A DNA stretch of 64,000 bases from the NCBI GenBank assembly GCA_026710085.1, contig JAPORT010000083.1, positions 1 to 64,000 of the forward strand, given 5' to 3'. Position 1 is the first letter of the stretch; each line of letters begins with the position of its first letter. Made by a program: the position numbers and the translations under genes. Shown piece by piece: positions 1-9,223 of the stretch. This stretch comes from Flavobacteriaceae bacterium. Lineage in GTDB: Bacteria; Bacteroidota; Bacteroidia; Flavobacteriales; Flavobacteriaceae. The notes below the pieces were generated by a model. It was given only the letters and a program-made list of their open reading frames with translations, had not been told where the DNA came from and ran no database searches.

Positions 1-1292
1 CTAGGGTAAGGATAAAAATTCCGATTACGTTCTTCCGTGAATATTTGCGACGATCCACTGGGGGCAGGTCGATTAAATCGTCGGCTATCCTCCAAACTCA
101 TCCCAGTGAGGTATAACTCAGCCCGACGATTTTTATAGATTTCGTCTAATACGTCATTCTGCGATGTTCCTCCATTATAGGCGGGTAAACCAGCATTGAC
201 GCCAAAAAGATCATCCGTATCGGTCAATACTTGGTTTAAGGCACTAATGGCCTCTGAAACATTACCCGATCTTGCGGATGCTTCTGCAATAATCAGATGC
301 ATTTCATCAGGAAGATAAATGGGAATGGGGCCACTTGAAGTCGTAAAGAACCCTGTTAGTGCAACCACTTGATAACCATTAGGATTGGAGACTTCCCCCA
401 AATCTTGATTGGGATCAAGATAAAAAGCAATACGTCCATCAGCATCATCGAGAGCTAAAGAAGCGGGTAAACCAAACTGTGCTCTTGCTTTGAAGTTAGG
501 AGCGGTGCTATTGGCTCGAGCCCATATAGGATTTGTGGCATTGGCCGTATAGGTAAATTCAGATTTTTTCGATATATCGACTGAACGAGCCGCTGAAATC
601 GCTTGAGCATAATTGCCTGCAAAGAGATGATATCGTGCCGAAATGGCATTAATAGCACTTGGTAGGTCATAGTGCCCTTGTGTGATTTCATCGATAAACT
701 CTTGGGAAGGTGGCGTCGAAAGAGCTGCACTTGCTTCTGAAAGCAATTCAATCGCTCGCGCAAAACCTTCCAATCGAGGAACGAAGGTAGCGTCACCATC
801 ACTTCCTGACGTTAGAATCACGTTCTCATAATTTTGGGCAAGAGTCCCAATAGCTAATGCTTTAAAGAATTTAGCATGGGCTGTTAAACCACTGATGGTT
901 CCTGCAGAAAGGTCGACCCCATCAATGTTTGCTTCAATTTGTTCTGCAGTTTTTATAACACGAGCCATTGTGAACCATAGGCCTTCAACATTGGCGTTTT
1001 CATTGGGCAACCCTGAACCACCATCTTCCAACTCAATCATGTTCTGAAAAGTAGTGGTGATCCCCACTTCACGTGCAGTAACGGCAGGGGTTTCAATAAT
1101 CCATCGAACACCAGTAGTGGAATAAATTTGTTGCAATCCAACGGCAGCAGCAATGACTCCCTCACGAGTGGTGTAGACCAAATCTTCAGAAACCGAATTA
1201 GGGTTCGAAAATTCAGTTTCACAGGATATAGAAAGGGCTGCAAATACAATGGATACTAAAAAATATTTTGAATGTCTCATTTTTTTCATCAT
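1..1292 (-). CDS. SusD/RagB-like nutrient-binding lipoprotein (partial, C-terminus off the left edge)
   Basis: This is the surface lipoprotein that sits on a SusC channel and captures glycans or other oligomers. I translated the frame from ATG 1292 (a second ATG follows at 1289) and it stays open to base 1, giving about 430 residues. The N-terminus is a lipoprotein signal ending at Cys (VFAALSISCETEF). The C-terminal part carries the family signature YKNRRAELYLTGMSLEDSRR followed by RFNRPAP. The start lies 7 bases after the stop of the SusC gene upstream, so the two are cotranscribed. The substrate cannot be told, because no glycan enzyme is visible beside the pair. The rest of the locus lies left of the window. 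Confidence 0.9.
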   Translation of the reverse strand, partial: MMKKMRHSKYFLVSIVFAALSISCETEFSNPNSVSEDLVYTTREGVIAAAVGLQQIYSTTGVRWIIETPAVTAREVGITTTFQNMIELEDGGSGLPNENANVEGLWFTMARVIKTAEQIEANIDGVDLSAGTISGLTAHAKFFKALAIGTLAQNYENVILTSGSDGDATFVPRLEGFARAIELLSEASAALSTPPSQEFIDEITQGHYDLPSAINAISARYHLFAGNYAQAISAARSVDISKKSEFTYTANATNPIWARANSTAPNFKARAQFGLPASLALDDADGRIAFYLDPNQDLGEVSNPNGYQVVALTGFFTTSSGPIPIYLPDEMHLIIAEASARSGNVSEAISALNQVLTDTDDLFGVNAGLPAYNGGTSQNDVLDEIYKNRRAELYLTGMSLEDSRRFNRPAPSGSSQIFTEERNRNFYPYP

Positions 1293-1299
1293 AACAAAT

Positions 1300-4242
1300 T
1301 TAAAGTGTGAAATTGATGCCCAATTGTATGGTCCTTGGAATAGGCACACCAGCAAAATCAAAACCTCGAACACCGTTGTTCTGCCCTGTTGTGTTGATTT
1401 CAGGATCCCAGGCTTGGTAATCATCCCATGATATGAGATTTCTTCCCACCAAACTCAGTTGAAGATTATCGACTCCTTTGATGGGTTTTCTGAGGTTATA
1501 AGTAATGGCCAACTCTCGAAGCTTGATAAATGATCCGTCTTCCACAAACTCTTCAAAAATTCCAGCTTGACCACCACCCGTTCTCTTAGGAAGATCTCCT
1601 CTGAGTTCGGCTCCAACACCTGGACCGCCACCAAACAATAAATTGTTGAGTAATCTTCGGTTCCAGTTAAAAACATCTTGACCTTGAACGGCATCGAGTT
1701 GGACCCGGAAGCTAAAATCACCAACCGTCACTTCATTAATTAAAGAACCAAACCATTCAGGATTGGGATCCCCGATGATCGCATTTCCTCCATTTTTAAA
1801 ATAAGGATAGGTTCCTGTGTTGACGATCTCCCCACTAGCATCTCTTTCATAGGAGGCTCGGTAAAAAACACCAAGAGGTTCTCCTTCGATAACATAACTA
1901 GTGGCAAAGCTGTTGGCTAACCCAATACGTTCACTTCCCGCAATGTCGGTGACTTCATTTTCATTACTTGAATAAGTGGCCGTGATGTTCCACTGCACCT
2001 TTTTATTCCAAATGGGAGAAGCTCTGAGCAAGAGTTCCACACCACTATTGGTCAACGTCCCCACATTTCCGACTGCAGATGAGAATCCAGTGGAAGGAGC
2101 TAATATCGTGGAGAGTAGAAGATCATTGACTTCTTGATCGTATAGCGTGAATTCAATCCCCACTCGATTGTTGAGCAAACCAAGATCGAATCCAAATTCT
2201 ACTTCTGTTTGTCTTTCTGGGGCAATTTCTTCATTGCCTTTATTGGTAGCGGCGAGGAGACTTGTGGCCCCATTATGAGAAGAGGGATTAAAGGTGGTGA
2301 ACCTGGAGTAGGGACCAATAGCTGTCAAGTTTCCAGCTTCTCCCCAAGAGGCTCTCAACTTAAAATCCCCATTTCCAAAGAGGTTCTTGAAAAAGGCTTC
2401 TTCGGAAAGAACGTATGAAATACTGGCTTTACCAAAGATTTGATTTCGATTTTCTTTTCCAAAAGAAGATGCGCCGTCTAACCGGAGGGCTCCATTCAAA
2501 TAGAGTTTATCGCTGATGTTGAACGATTGCTGAAGGAACGATCCCCAATAACTGATTTTTGCTCTAGTTTCTCCCAAAGAAGGATTTCGGAAATCACCGA
2601 CAACTTCGACTAAAATCGGAGGATTTTCAGCATTGATGCCAATTCGATATCGTTCCCAATATTGCCAAGAGCCACCAAGTGTGGTCGTGGATTTAATGCT
2701 TGGAGCTAAGTCAGTGCGATACACAAAACTCAAGTCACTATTGTATTGAAAGTTGGTATTATCAGATCTTCGTCCAAATCCATCAGCTTGGGTTGATGTA
2801 TTGTTTTTGGGAATAAACGCCGTGGCGATTTGCCCAAAATAATCGATTCCAAACAAGTAGTTGGCCGTAAGTCCTTTGCCCAGTTTCGCGTTCAAACCAA
2901 GACTTCCAACGACCCGATTGGTCTTTTGTTGAAAGTCAAATCGATCCACTGCTTCAAGGGGGTTTGTTCTTGCCACAAGAAGAGAAGTCTTCGGATAAAC
3001 ACCCGATTCATCTGGCCGGGGATCTACGGAGTTTTCGCTAAACAAAAAACCAGTCAAGGCTCCATAAGCAGCAGAGATGCCACCATTGGGAATGTCTTTT
3101 GAATTGCTACTGTTGTAACTCAACCCAATATTGGCATCAAGCCAGTCGCTGAACTGTTGTTGAAGGTTGAGTTTCAGACCATATCTTTGGAAATTGGTAT
3201 TTTTGATAATGCCACCATTATCAAGATAAGACCCTGATACATAGTACTTGGTTTTGTCGGTGCCACCGCTGACCGAAAGAAAGTTTTCGATTCCATAAGC
3301 GGTTTCAAAAATAAAGTCTTGATAATTATATCGCTCGACAGGTTCTGTCGTCAGGTCAGTAGGTGTAAAGTTAATATATCGAATCGGTTCTTGGTTGTAA
3401 TCGATTTGCTTGCGCAATTCATTCATCTTCAGATTTGTCGTAAAACTGATTCTGGGATCACCGCTCTGACCTTTTTTAGTGAAGATTTGGACCACACCAT
3501 TACTAGCTCGTGCTCCATAAATTGCCGCTGCTGCGGCCCCTTTCACCACTTCAATCCGCTCAATATCGTTTGGATTAAGATCCACAAGCCTGTTTTGTGA
3601 ATACCCACCAACGTCGATAAGGGCATAGGAAGCGTTACTATAGATAACCCCATCAACAATGTAAAGTGGATCGGAACTCCCTTGGATGGTGCTAGGTCCT
3701 CTCAGACGAATACTAATACCACCTGCAGGATCTCCTGAGTTCTGTTGAACAAGAGCACCTGGAATTTTGCCCGATAAGGCTTGGTCTACCGCTGTTGCAG
3801 CATTGTTCACCAAATCTTCAGATCGTACTGTAGACACGGCATTACCAAGAGTTCTTTTGTTGACTCCTTCGGTGGATCCAATGACCACGACCTCATCAAG
3901 ACCAAGAATATCTTGTTGCAGAGTAGCATCAATTTGGACTTGGTCATCCAATCCAAGCTCTATAGCCATTCGATTCGTGGCGTAACCAACACTACTGACA
4001 ACAATCGTGTATTCACCTGGAATGAGTGATGGATTCATTAGGTAATTACCATCAAAATCTGAAACGGTTCCAGAACTTGTACCATCTATAAAAATAGATG
4101 CTCCAGCTACTGGACGCCCGGCATCGTCGGTAACTACACCATAAAGATTGTAAGTTGTTTGCGCACTGACACCCACACTTACAAGAAGAAGCAGTAAAAA
4201 TCCGGTTAGATTTTTAAACTTCATCGTGTTAAAATGTTTCAT
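1300..4242 (-). CDS. SusC/RagA-family TonB-dependent outer-membrane receptor
   Basis: Outer-membrane beta-barrel that imports a ligand captured by its SusD partner, powered by TonB/ExbBD. From ATG 4242 it is 980 residues; ATG 4224 is an equally good start and places the signal peptide (KFKNLTGFLLLLLVSVGVSA) first. After the signal come a carboxypeptidase-regulatory-like domain (GVVTDDAGRPVAGASIFIDG), a VVVIG linker, and a plug domain with the SusC-type motifs LSGKIPGALV, IRLRGPSTI and PLYIVDGVIY. The barrel ends in LGINFTL with the usual aromatic-rich last strand. Length and order are normal for the family. A longer reading to 4308 is possible but adds residues that do not resemble a signal peptide. 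Confidence 0.95.
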   Translation of the reverse strand: MKHFNTMKFKNLTGFLLLLLVSVGVSAQTTYNLYGVVTDDAGRPVAGASIFIDGTSSGTVSDFDGNYLMNPSLIPGEYTIVVSSVGYATNRMAIELGLDDQVQIDATLQQDILGLDEVVVIGSTEGVNKRTLGNAVSTVRSEDLVNNAATAVDQALSGKIPGALVQQNSGDPAGGISIRLRGPSTIQGSSDPLYIVDGVIYSNASYALIDVGGYSQNRLVDLNPNDIERIEVVKGAAAAAIYGARASNGVVQIFTKKGQSGDPRISFTTNLKMNELRKQIDYNQEPIRYINFTPTDLTTEPVERYNYQDFIFETAYGIENFLSVSGGTDKTKYYVSGSYLDNGGIIKNTNFQRYGLKLNLQQQFSDWLDANIGLSYNSSNSKDIPNGGISAAYGALTGFLFSENSVDPRPDESGVYPKTSLLVARTNPLEAVDRFDFQQKTNRVVGSLGLNAKLGKGLTANYLFGIDYFGQIATAFIPKNNTSTQADGFGRRSDNTNFQYNSDLSFVYRTDLAPSIKSTTTLGGSWQYWERYRIGINAENPPILVEVVGDFRNPSLGETRAKISYWGSFLQQSFNISDKLYLNGALRLDGASSFGKENRNQIFGKASISYVLSEEAFFKNLFGNGDFKLRASWGEAGNLTAIGPYSRFTTFNPSSHNGATSLLAATNKGNEEIAPERQTEVEFGFDLGLLNNRVGIEFTLYDQEVNDLLLSTILAPSTGFSSAVGNVGTLTNSGVELLLRASPIWNKKVQWNITATYSSNENEVTDIAGSERIGLANSFATSYVIEGEPLGVFYRASYERDASGEIVNTGTYPYFKNGGNAIIGDPNPEWFGSLINEVTVGDFSFRVQLDAVQGQDVFNWNRRLLNNLLFGGGPGVGAELRGDLPKRTGGGQAGIFEEFVEDGSFIKLRELAITYNLRKPIKGVDNLQLSLVGRNLISWDDYQAWDPEINTTGQNNGVRGFDFAGVPIPRTIQLGINFTL

Positions 4243-4548
4243 AAAATCATAATAAATTGAATATGTATTTGGGGCAGTCCTAAAAAAAATTACTCGGCAA
4301 TCCCTCAATTAATTGTTTAAAATTTGTTACAATCACCTAAACGAAATAAAGGCGCAAAATAATACTATAAAAAGTTAATAAAGTGCAAAATATTTCAATA
4401 TGTTTAAAGACGATGATTTATTCTTCATTGTTACAGTCTATGTCGAAGTAGAAAAAATAACAAGAGAAGGCTTTTCGTTTGAGGTGAAAAGAATGTTAAA
4501 TTCAACGATTTAGAGCGAGATCAAGTACCTCACAACTATAGTTTTTGG
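4243..4548. other. Intergenic region upstream of susC
   Basis: About 306 bases between susC and the next minus-strand gene. It should hold the susC promoter, but I do not see a clean TTTG / TAnnTTTG pair at the right spacing. No convincing small gene or hairpin was found. Confidence 0.4.
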
Positions 4549-5475
4549 CTATTTGGCAGGAATGGAAATTTTGGTTCTAATCTCTTGTTCATTTGTCTTA
4601 CTCGGGTTATCGAGATAGATTTCCATTCTAGGAATTTTTTTTTGTGGTTTGAATTTTTTAGCATTTTGGTGCATCATCACGGAGGCCCAGGCATTTTCTA
4701 AATAATCGTATAGACCGATATGCATCACAGAATAAACTTTTAATTTTGGAATGGTTTGTAATGCATAGCCTTCGGATAATTGTTTTGAAAATTTAGAAAC
4801 GGATAGCCCAACCGTATAGTCGACACGATCTTTAACCAAATCGAATGCATGATATAAAGTATAGCCTGTATGTTGGATGTTTTTCTTACAGTTTGAGTTG
4901 CAATATTCAAAGAGACTGCTAAAGTTTTTTTCAATATTGGCTTTAAAATCACTGACCGAACTTTGGTATCGTTTTCCCACAAGATGTACTTGATCGAGTT
5001 CTTCAATACCGATAAAATCTAGTTGAGAGTGGAGTTTACCAAGTTCTAAGAAATCCTTTAGTAGCTTCAGTCCCCTTTTGTAGTCATTAGCGATAAAATG
5101 ATTTAATTGTTTGCTCATCCAGAAGAGATACCAAGGAAGCGAACTTTTCATTTTCCAAGTGACTTGCGTTTCTTTTTCAACTTCTTGGAGTTCAAAAATC
5201 ACAAGAGCCTTGGATTTGTTTGGTTTTAAAAAAATCAAATCAACCTCTAGCTTTTTATGTAGGATCACTTTTGAAAAATTCATGGTTCCACCACCAACAA
5301 CATGGCCATCCCATTGATATGATTGACCATCATCACTGATGGATATTTTGACTTGAGGTTCAGCAATTAACCATGGAGACCATTTGATCCATGTGTGAAA
5401 ATCATGGAGACATTCAAAAACTTCTTTTGGAGTCTTTTTGATTTGTATTGACTCTGAAACAGATAATGAAGGCAT
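4549..5475 (-). CDS. SRPBCC (polyketide cyclase-like) domain fused to a GyrI-like domain
   Basis: 308-residue cytoplasmic protein from ATG 5475. Residues 1 to about 145 have the START/SRPBCC pattern: SIQIKKTPKEVFECLHDFHTWIKWSPW, split here as IKKTPKEVFECLHDF and WIKWSPW, then KMKSSLPWYLFWM. Residues about 160-305 look like the GyrI/AraC effector-binding fold, with a late motif YSVMHIGLYDYLENAW and a closing MEIYLDNP. Such fusions bind small hydrophobic molecules, but their substrates are rarely known. It has no signal peptide. The neighbours downstream (SDR and aldo/keto reductase) are separated from it by 32 bases and may be cotranscribed; a shared function cannot be shown. Confidence 0.8.
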   Translation of the reverse strand: MPSLSVSESIQIKKTPKEVFECLHDFHTWIKWSPWLIAEPQVKISISDDGQSYQWDGHVVGGGTMNFSKVILHKKLEVDLIFLKPNKSKALVIFELQEVEKETQVTWKMKSSLPWYLFWMSKQLNHFIANDYKRGLKLLKDFLELGKLHSQLDFIGIEELDQVHLVGKRYQSSVSDFKANIEKNFSSLFEYCNSNCKKNIQHTGYTLYHAFDLVKDRVDYTVGLSVSKFSKQLSEGYALQTIPKLKVYSVMHIGLYDYLENAWASVMMHQNAKKFKPQKKIPRMEIYLDNPSKTNEQEIRTKISIPAK

Positions 5476-5507
5476 GATTGATTTTCAATTTCAAATTTAG
5501 AACAAAT

Positions 5508-6260
5508 TTACTGCCTATTGATGATGACGGAACTTGCTTGATCTGTTGGCAAGATGACCAGATCTGCTATGTTAACATGCTTTGGTTGGGTCACCATAAA
5601 CAAAATACACTGGGCGATATCTTGAGCTATTAGAGGTTGTATCCCATGGTACACGTTTTTGGCTTTTTGTTGGTCCCCTTTAAACCGCACTAATGAAAAT
5701 TCTGTTTCAACCAATCCAGGATGAATTGCACTAACTTTTATGCCATAAGGATTCAAATCCAATCTCAAGCCTTTAGTAAAAGCATCAACAGCAAACTTAG
5801 TGGCACAATAGACGCTTCCTTTAGGATAAACCTCTTTTCCTGCGATGGAACCAAGATTGATAATATGACCAGATTTTCTATTAATCATGGAACTCATCAC
5901 GGCTTTAGTCACATACATCAATCCTTTGATATTGCTATCAATCATGGCATTCCAATCCTCTAGTGAAGAAGACTCAGCCGAATCCAATCCATGAGCATTG
6001 CCTGCATTATTGATGAGAATATCGATTTTTGAAAATTCTGTAGGCAAACGATCAATGGCCGTAAAAACTTCTTTTGAATCAGAGACATCAAAATGTAGGG
6101 TATGGCACTGACTTCCATAAGTGTCTTTCAATTCGTTTAATCGCTTTTCTCGTCGACCACAACAGATGAGTCGAAATGAATGTTGAGCAAATAACCTGGT
6201 TGTTGCCAAACCAATACCACTAGTGGCTCCTGTAATCAATACTATGCGGTTGTTCATCAT
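5508..6260 (-). CDS. Short-chain dehydrogenase/reductase (YdfG-like)
   Basis: Classical SDR of 250 residues. The Rossmann motif TGATSGIG lies at residues 10-17, followed by CCGRREKRL, which favours NADP(H). NNAGNAHG is the structural NNAG motif. The catalytic Ser is in GSIAGKEV and the Tyr-x3-Lys is YCATK. It resembles the YdfG group of 3-hydroxy acid dehydrogenases, but the true substrate is unknown. The start ATG at 6260 (a second ATG follows at 6257) overlaps the TGA stop of the upstream aldo/keto reductase by one base, so the two are translationally coupled. Confidence 0.92.
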   Translation of the reverse strand: MMNNRIVLITGATSGIGLATTRLFAQHSFRLICCGRREKRLNELKDTYGSQCHTLHFDVSDSKEVFTAIDRLPTEFSKIDILINNAGNAHGLDSAESSSLEDWNAMIDSNIKGLMYVTKAVMSSMINRKSGHIINLGSIAGKEVYPKGSVYCATKFAVDAFTKGLRLDLNPYGIKVSAIHPGLVETEFSLVRFKGDQQKAKNVYHGIQPLIAQDIAQCILFMVTQPKHVNIADLVILPTDQASSVIINRQ

Positions 6261-7123
6261 CAGGCAACGGGATGTCCGTTATTGGCTTCATACATTAAAA
6301 ACCAATCTTGAATGTCAAGATTGATTTGATGGGCTTGAATCAAATGGTCGATTCGATGGATATCGGTTGACCCAATAACGGGAATGATTTTCTGAGGAAT
6401 TTTGTAAATCCAAGCCAGCAATAATTGAGCTTCGGTGGCATTATATTTATGGGTTAATGGTTTCAAGATCTTTTCAATACGGTGTTTTTTGATGTCTCGT
6501 ATTTTAAAATACGAACCGAGAGGAGACCATGCCATCGAAGCGATGTGGTGTTTCAAATGATAATTCAAGGTGCCGTTGTTCATGGAGTCGTTGTGATTCA
6601 ATGAAAATTCAATTTGATTTGCAAAGGCGTTACTTAAAGGAAAACAATCCATTTGATGGGGTAAAAAATTAGAAAAGCCAAAGCGAAGGATCTTTTTTTC
6701 TTCTAACAAGGTTTCAAGTATTTCAGAAATTTCAATAGGGTCCATCAATGGACTGGGGCGATGCAAAAGCAAACAATCGAGATAATCGGTTTGAAGATTC
6801 CGTAACGAATTCTCTACACTATTTCGAATATGATGAGCACCATAATCGTAGTGCTTGACTCGAAAAGAGTTGTTTTCTGTGGGATACATGATGCCACATT
6901 TGGAAATAAAGTTCACTTTTTCTCGAGAGAGACCACTCTGCTTCAATGCTTTTCCAAAAGATTGTTCAGTGGTGTATCCTCCATAGATGTCCGCATGATC
7001 AAATGTATTCAGTTTCTTTTCATAAACATATTCAATCAATCTTGACATGGTATCAATGGGCAAATCTTTCCCCCATTGACCCCAAGTCATCGTACCAACG
7101 ATTAATGCCCCCTTGATGACCAT
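6260..7123 (-). CDS. Aldo/keto reductase (YdhF-like)
   Basis: NADPH-dependent oxidoreductase of 287 residues with a TIM-barrel fold. The start is placed at ATG 7123 (MVIKGALIVGTMTWGQW); a TTG at 7129 would add only two residues. The catalytic Asp, Tyr, Lys and His are visible in order: FDHADIYGGY, NFISKCGIM, and CLLLHRPSPL. The C-terminal NADP-binding segment IIPVIGSTDIHRI is typical. It resembles E. coli YdhF, whose physiological substrate is not established. It is coupled to the following SDR by a one-base overlap. It is divergent from moxR, so the 130 bases between them should carry promoters in both directions. Confidence 0.92.
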   Translation of the reverse strand: MVIKGALIVGTMTWGQWGKDLPIDTMSRLIEYVYEKKLNTFDHADIYGGYTTEQSFGKALKQSGLSREKVNFISKCGIMYPTENNSFRVKHYDYGAHHIRNSVENSLRNLQTDYLDCLLLHRPSPLMDPIEISEILETLLEEKKILRFGFSNFLPHQMDCFPLSNAFANQIEFSLNHNDSMNNGTLNYHLKHHIASMAWSPLGSYFKIRDIKKHRIEKILKPLTHKYNATEAQLLLAWIYKIPQKIIPVIGSTDIHRIDHLIQAHQINLDIQDWFLMYEANNGHPVA

Positions 7124-7254
7124 TTCCAATGATAGCCTGAAACGACTAAAATAAAAAATATAGTTACAACGTGTTGCATTTAGAGCAAAATATTACATAA
7201 TATTGTAACTTTTTGCCCTCATTTTACGTTACAATAGTTGGTAATAAAACAGAT

Positions 7255-8247
7255 ATGAAACAAGTAGATATTGGTGAATTAAACGATCGAATAAAAAGTG
7301 AAAGCGCTTTTGTCGATTTACTCAATTTAGAACTCAGCAAAGTTATTGTGGGACAACAACACATGCTGGATAGTCTCTTAATCGGATTGATCGGAAAGGG
7401 GCATATATTGCTTGAAGGAGTTCCTGGATTGGCCAAAACACTAACGATTAATACGCTATCAAAAGCTATTGATGGATCTTTTTCTAGAATCCAGTTTACT
7501 CCTGATTTATTGCCTGCAGATGTTATTGGGACAATGATTTATAATATTAAAGAAAATGATTTCTCCATTAAAAAAGGACCCATTTTTGCTAACTTTATTT
7601 TAGCTGATGAAATCAATAGAGCTCCTGCAAAAGTACAGTCGGCTCTATTGGAGGCTATGCAAGAGCGTCAAGTAACCATAGGGGATACAACTTTCGAATT
7701 AATCGCTCCCTTTTTGGTAATGGCCACACAAAATCCAGTCGAACAAGAGGGAACGTATCCGCTACCTGAAGCTCAAGTGGATCGATTCATGCTGAAAACC
7801 GTCATCGACTATCCAAGCATTTCAGAAGAGCAAAAAATCATGCAAAATAATTTGCAAAGAAGTTCAGTAAAAATTAAAGCCGTTGTCAATATCAAGCAAA
7901 TCCTTTCGGCACAAAAAACGGCTTTGGATGTCTACATGGATCAAAAAATCGAACAGTATATTTTGGATTTAGTTTTTGCAACAAGAAATCCTCAGGATTA
8001 TAAGTTACCCAATCTCACAAATATGATTCAGTTTGGTGCTTCACCGAGAGGGAGCATCAATTTGGCATTGGCTGCCAAATGTTATGCCTTTTTAAAACAC
8101 CGTGGTTTTGTCATTCCAGAAGATGTCCGAGCTGTGGTTTATGAAGTATTGAGACACCGTATTGGCTTGACTTATGAAGCAGAAGCTGAAAACATCACTT
8201 CGGAAAACATCATCAGTCAAATTGTCAATCAAGTTGAGGTTCCTTAA
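7255..8247 (+). CDS. MoxR-family AAA+ ATPase of the Bat operon
   Basis: MoxR-type ATPase of 330 residues, thought to act as a chaperone that works with von Willebrand-factor A proteins. Walker A is GVPGLAKT, Walker B and the following helix are LADEINRAPAKVQSALLEAMQER, seen here as LADEINRAP and SALLEAMQE, sensor 1 is MATQNP, and the arginine finger region is PLPEAQVDRFM. The start is ATG 7255; a TTG at 7213 would add 14 residues not seen in the family. It is the first gene of the block that continues through DUF58 and BatA-E, all on the same strand. Confidence 0.95.
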   Translation: MKQVDIGELNDRIKSESAFVDLLNLELSKVIVGQQHMLDSLLIGLIGKGHILLEGVPGLAKTLTINTLSKAIDGSFSRIQFTPDLLPADVIGTMIYNIKENDFSIKKGPIFANFILADEINRAPAKVQSALLEAMQERQVTIGDTTFELIAPFLVMATQNPVEQEGTYPLPEAQVDRFMLKTVIDYPSISEEQKIMQNNLQRSSVKIKAVVNIKQILSAQKTALDVYMDQKIEQYILDLVFATRNPQDYKLPNLTNMIQFGASPRGSINLALAAKCYAFLKHRGFVIPEDVRAVVYEVLRHRIGLTYEAEAENITSENIISQIVNQVEVP

Positions 8248-8353
8248 GTTAAGGAATCAACTTATAGTGCTGTAGAATGTTGAATTGTACAGTTTAGAGA
8301 TATTCAAACGAATTAGAAACTAATGATGATTTTAATAGTGACAAGAGTGTGTG

Positions 8354-9220
8354 ATGGATGCTAAAGAATTACTTCGTAAGGTTCGAAAAATTGAAATCAA
8401 GACCCGTCGATTATCTGCCGATATTTTTGGAGGAGAGTACCATAGTGCTTTTAAAGGAAGAGGAATGACTTTTAGTGAAGTTCGAGCTTATCAATATGGG
8501 GATGATGTCCGAGTGATTGATTGGAATGTCACCGCTCGTTATAATGAACCCTTTGTTAAAGTCTTTGAGGAAGAAAGAGAATTAACCCTCTTACTAGTTG
8601 TTGATGTGAGTGGATCGGAAGTTTTTGGAACTGTCAATCAATTCAAGAGAGAGGTCATTACTGAAATTGCTGCCACATTGGCCTTTTCAGCACTTCAAAA
8701 CAATGATAAAGTCGGACTGGTACTCTTTGCGGAAACCATTGAAAAATACATTCCTCCAAAAAGAGGACGCTTCCATCTTCTTCGAATCATTCGAGAACTC
8801 CTAGAATTTGAGCCACAAACGACCAAAACCAACATTGGGCACTCATTGGAATTTATTTCATCGGTTCTAAAAAAAAGAGCGATTGCTTTTTTATTGTCAG
8901 ACTTTATTGATAAAGACTATGAAAGAGAACTTCGCATTGCTGCAAAAAAACACGATTTAACTGGGATTCGGGTTTATGATCCTCGCGAAGAAAGCATGCC
9001 TCATATTGGTTTAACACTCGCAAAAGATGCCGAAACTAGAAAAATCACCTGGATTAATACAGCATCCAAAGCCAATCGCATCCAATACGGCAGGTATTTC
9101 CAGAATCTTGAAAAGCAGTTTCACTTGGCATTTCAACGAAATAGTGCAGGAGTTGTCCATTGTCGAACCGACCAGTCGTATGTTAAAAAATTGCTTAATT
9201 ATTTTAAAACAAGAGGCTAA
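8354..9220 (+). CDS. DUF58 protein of the Bat operon
   Basis: 288-residue cytoplasmic protein carrying the DUF58 signature GRGMTFSEVRAYQYGDDVRVIDWN (visible as FSEVRAYQYGDDVR and IDWNVTAR) at residues about 35-65, followed by a von Willebrand A-like fold with LLVVDVSGSEVFG as its degenerate metal site. MoxR, DUF58 and Bat proteins are nearly always encoded together in Bacteroidota and are linked to stress tolerance and envelope integrity. The ATG at 8354 is preferred over the GTG at 8351 directly before it. The stop lies three bases before the next start. Confidence 0.93.
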   Translation: MDAKELLRKVRKIEIKTRRLSADIFGGEYHSAFKGRGMTFSEVRAYQYGDDVRVIDWNVTARYNEPFVKVFEEERELTLLLVVDVSGSEVFGTVNQFKREVITEIAATLAFSALQNNDKVGLVLFAETIEKYIPPKRGRFHLLRIIRELLEFEPQTTKTNIGHSLEFISSVLKKRAIAFLLSDFIDKDYERELRIAAKKHDLTGIRVYDPREESMPHIGLTLAKDAETRKITWINTASKANRIQYGRYFQNLEKQFHLAFQRNSAGVVHCRTDQSYVKKLLNYFKTRG

Positions 9221-9223
9221 AAA

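Noticed and set aside
4740..5006. 88-codon frame on the same strand inside the SRPBCC/GyrI gene
   Set aside because: It is a shadow in another frame of a gene with clear domain homology; its own translation has no recognisable features.
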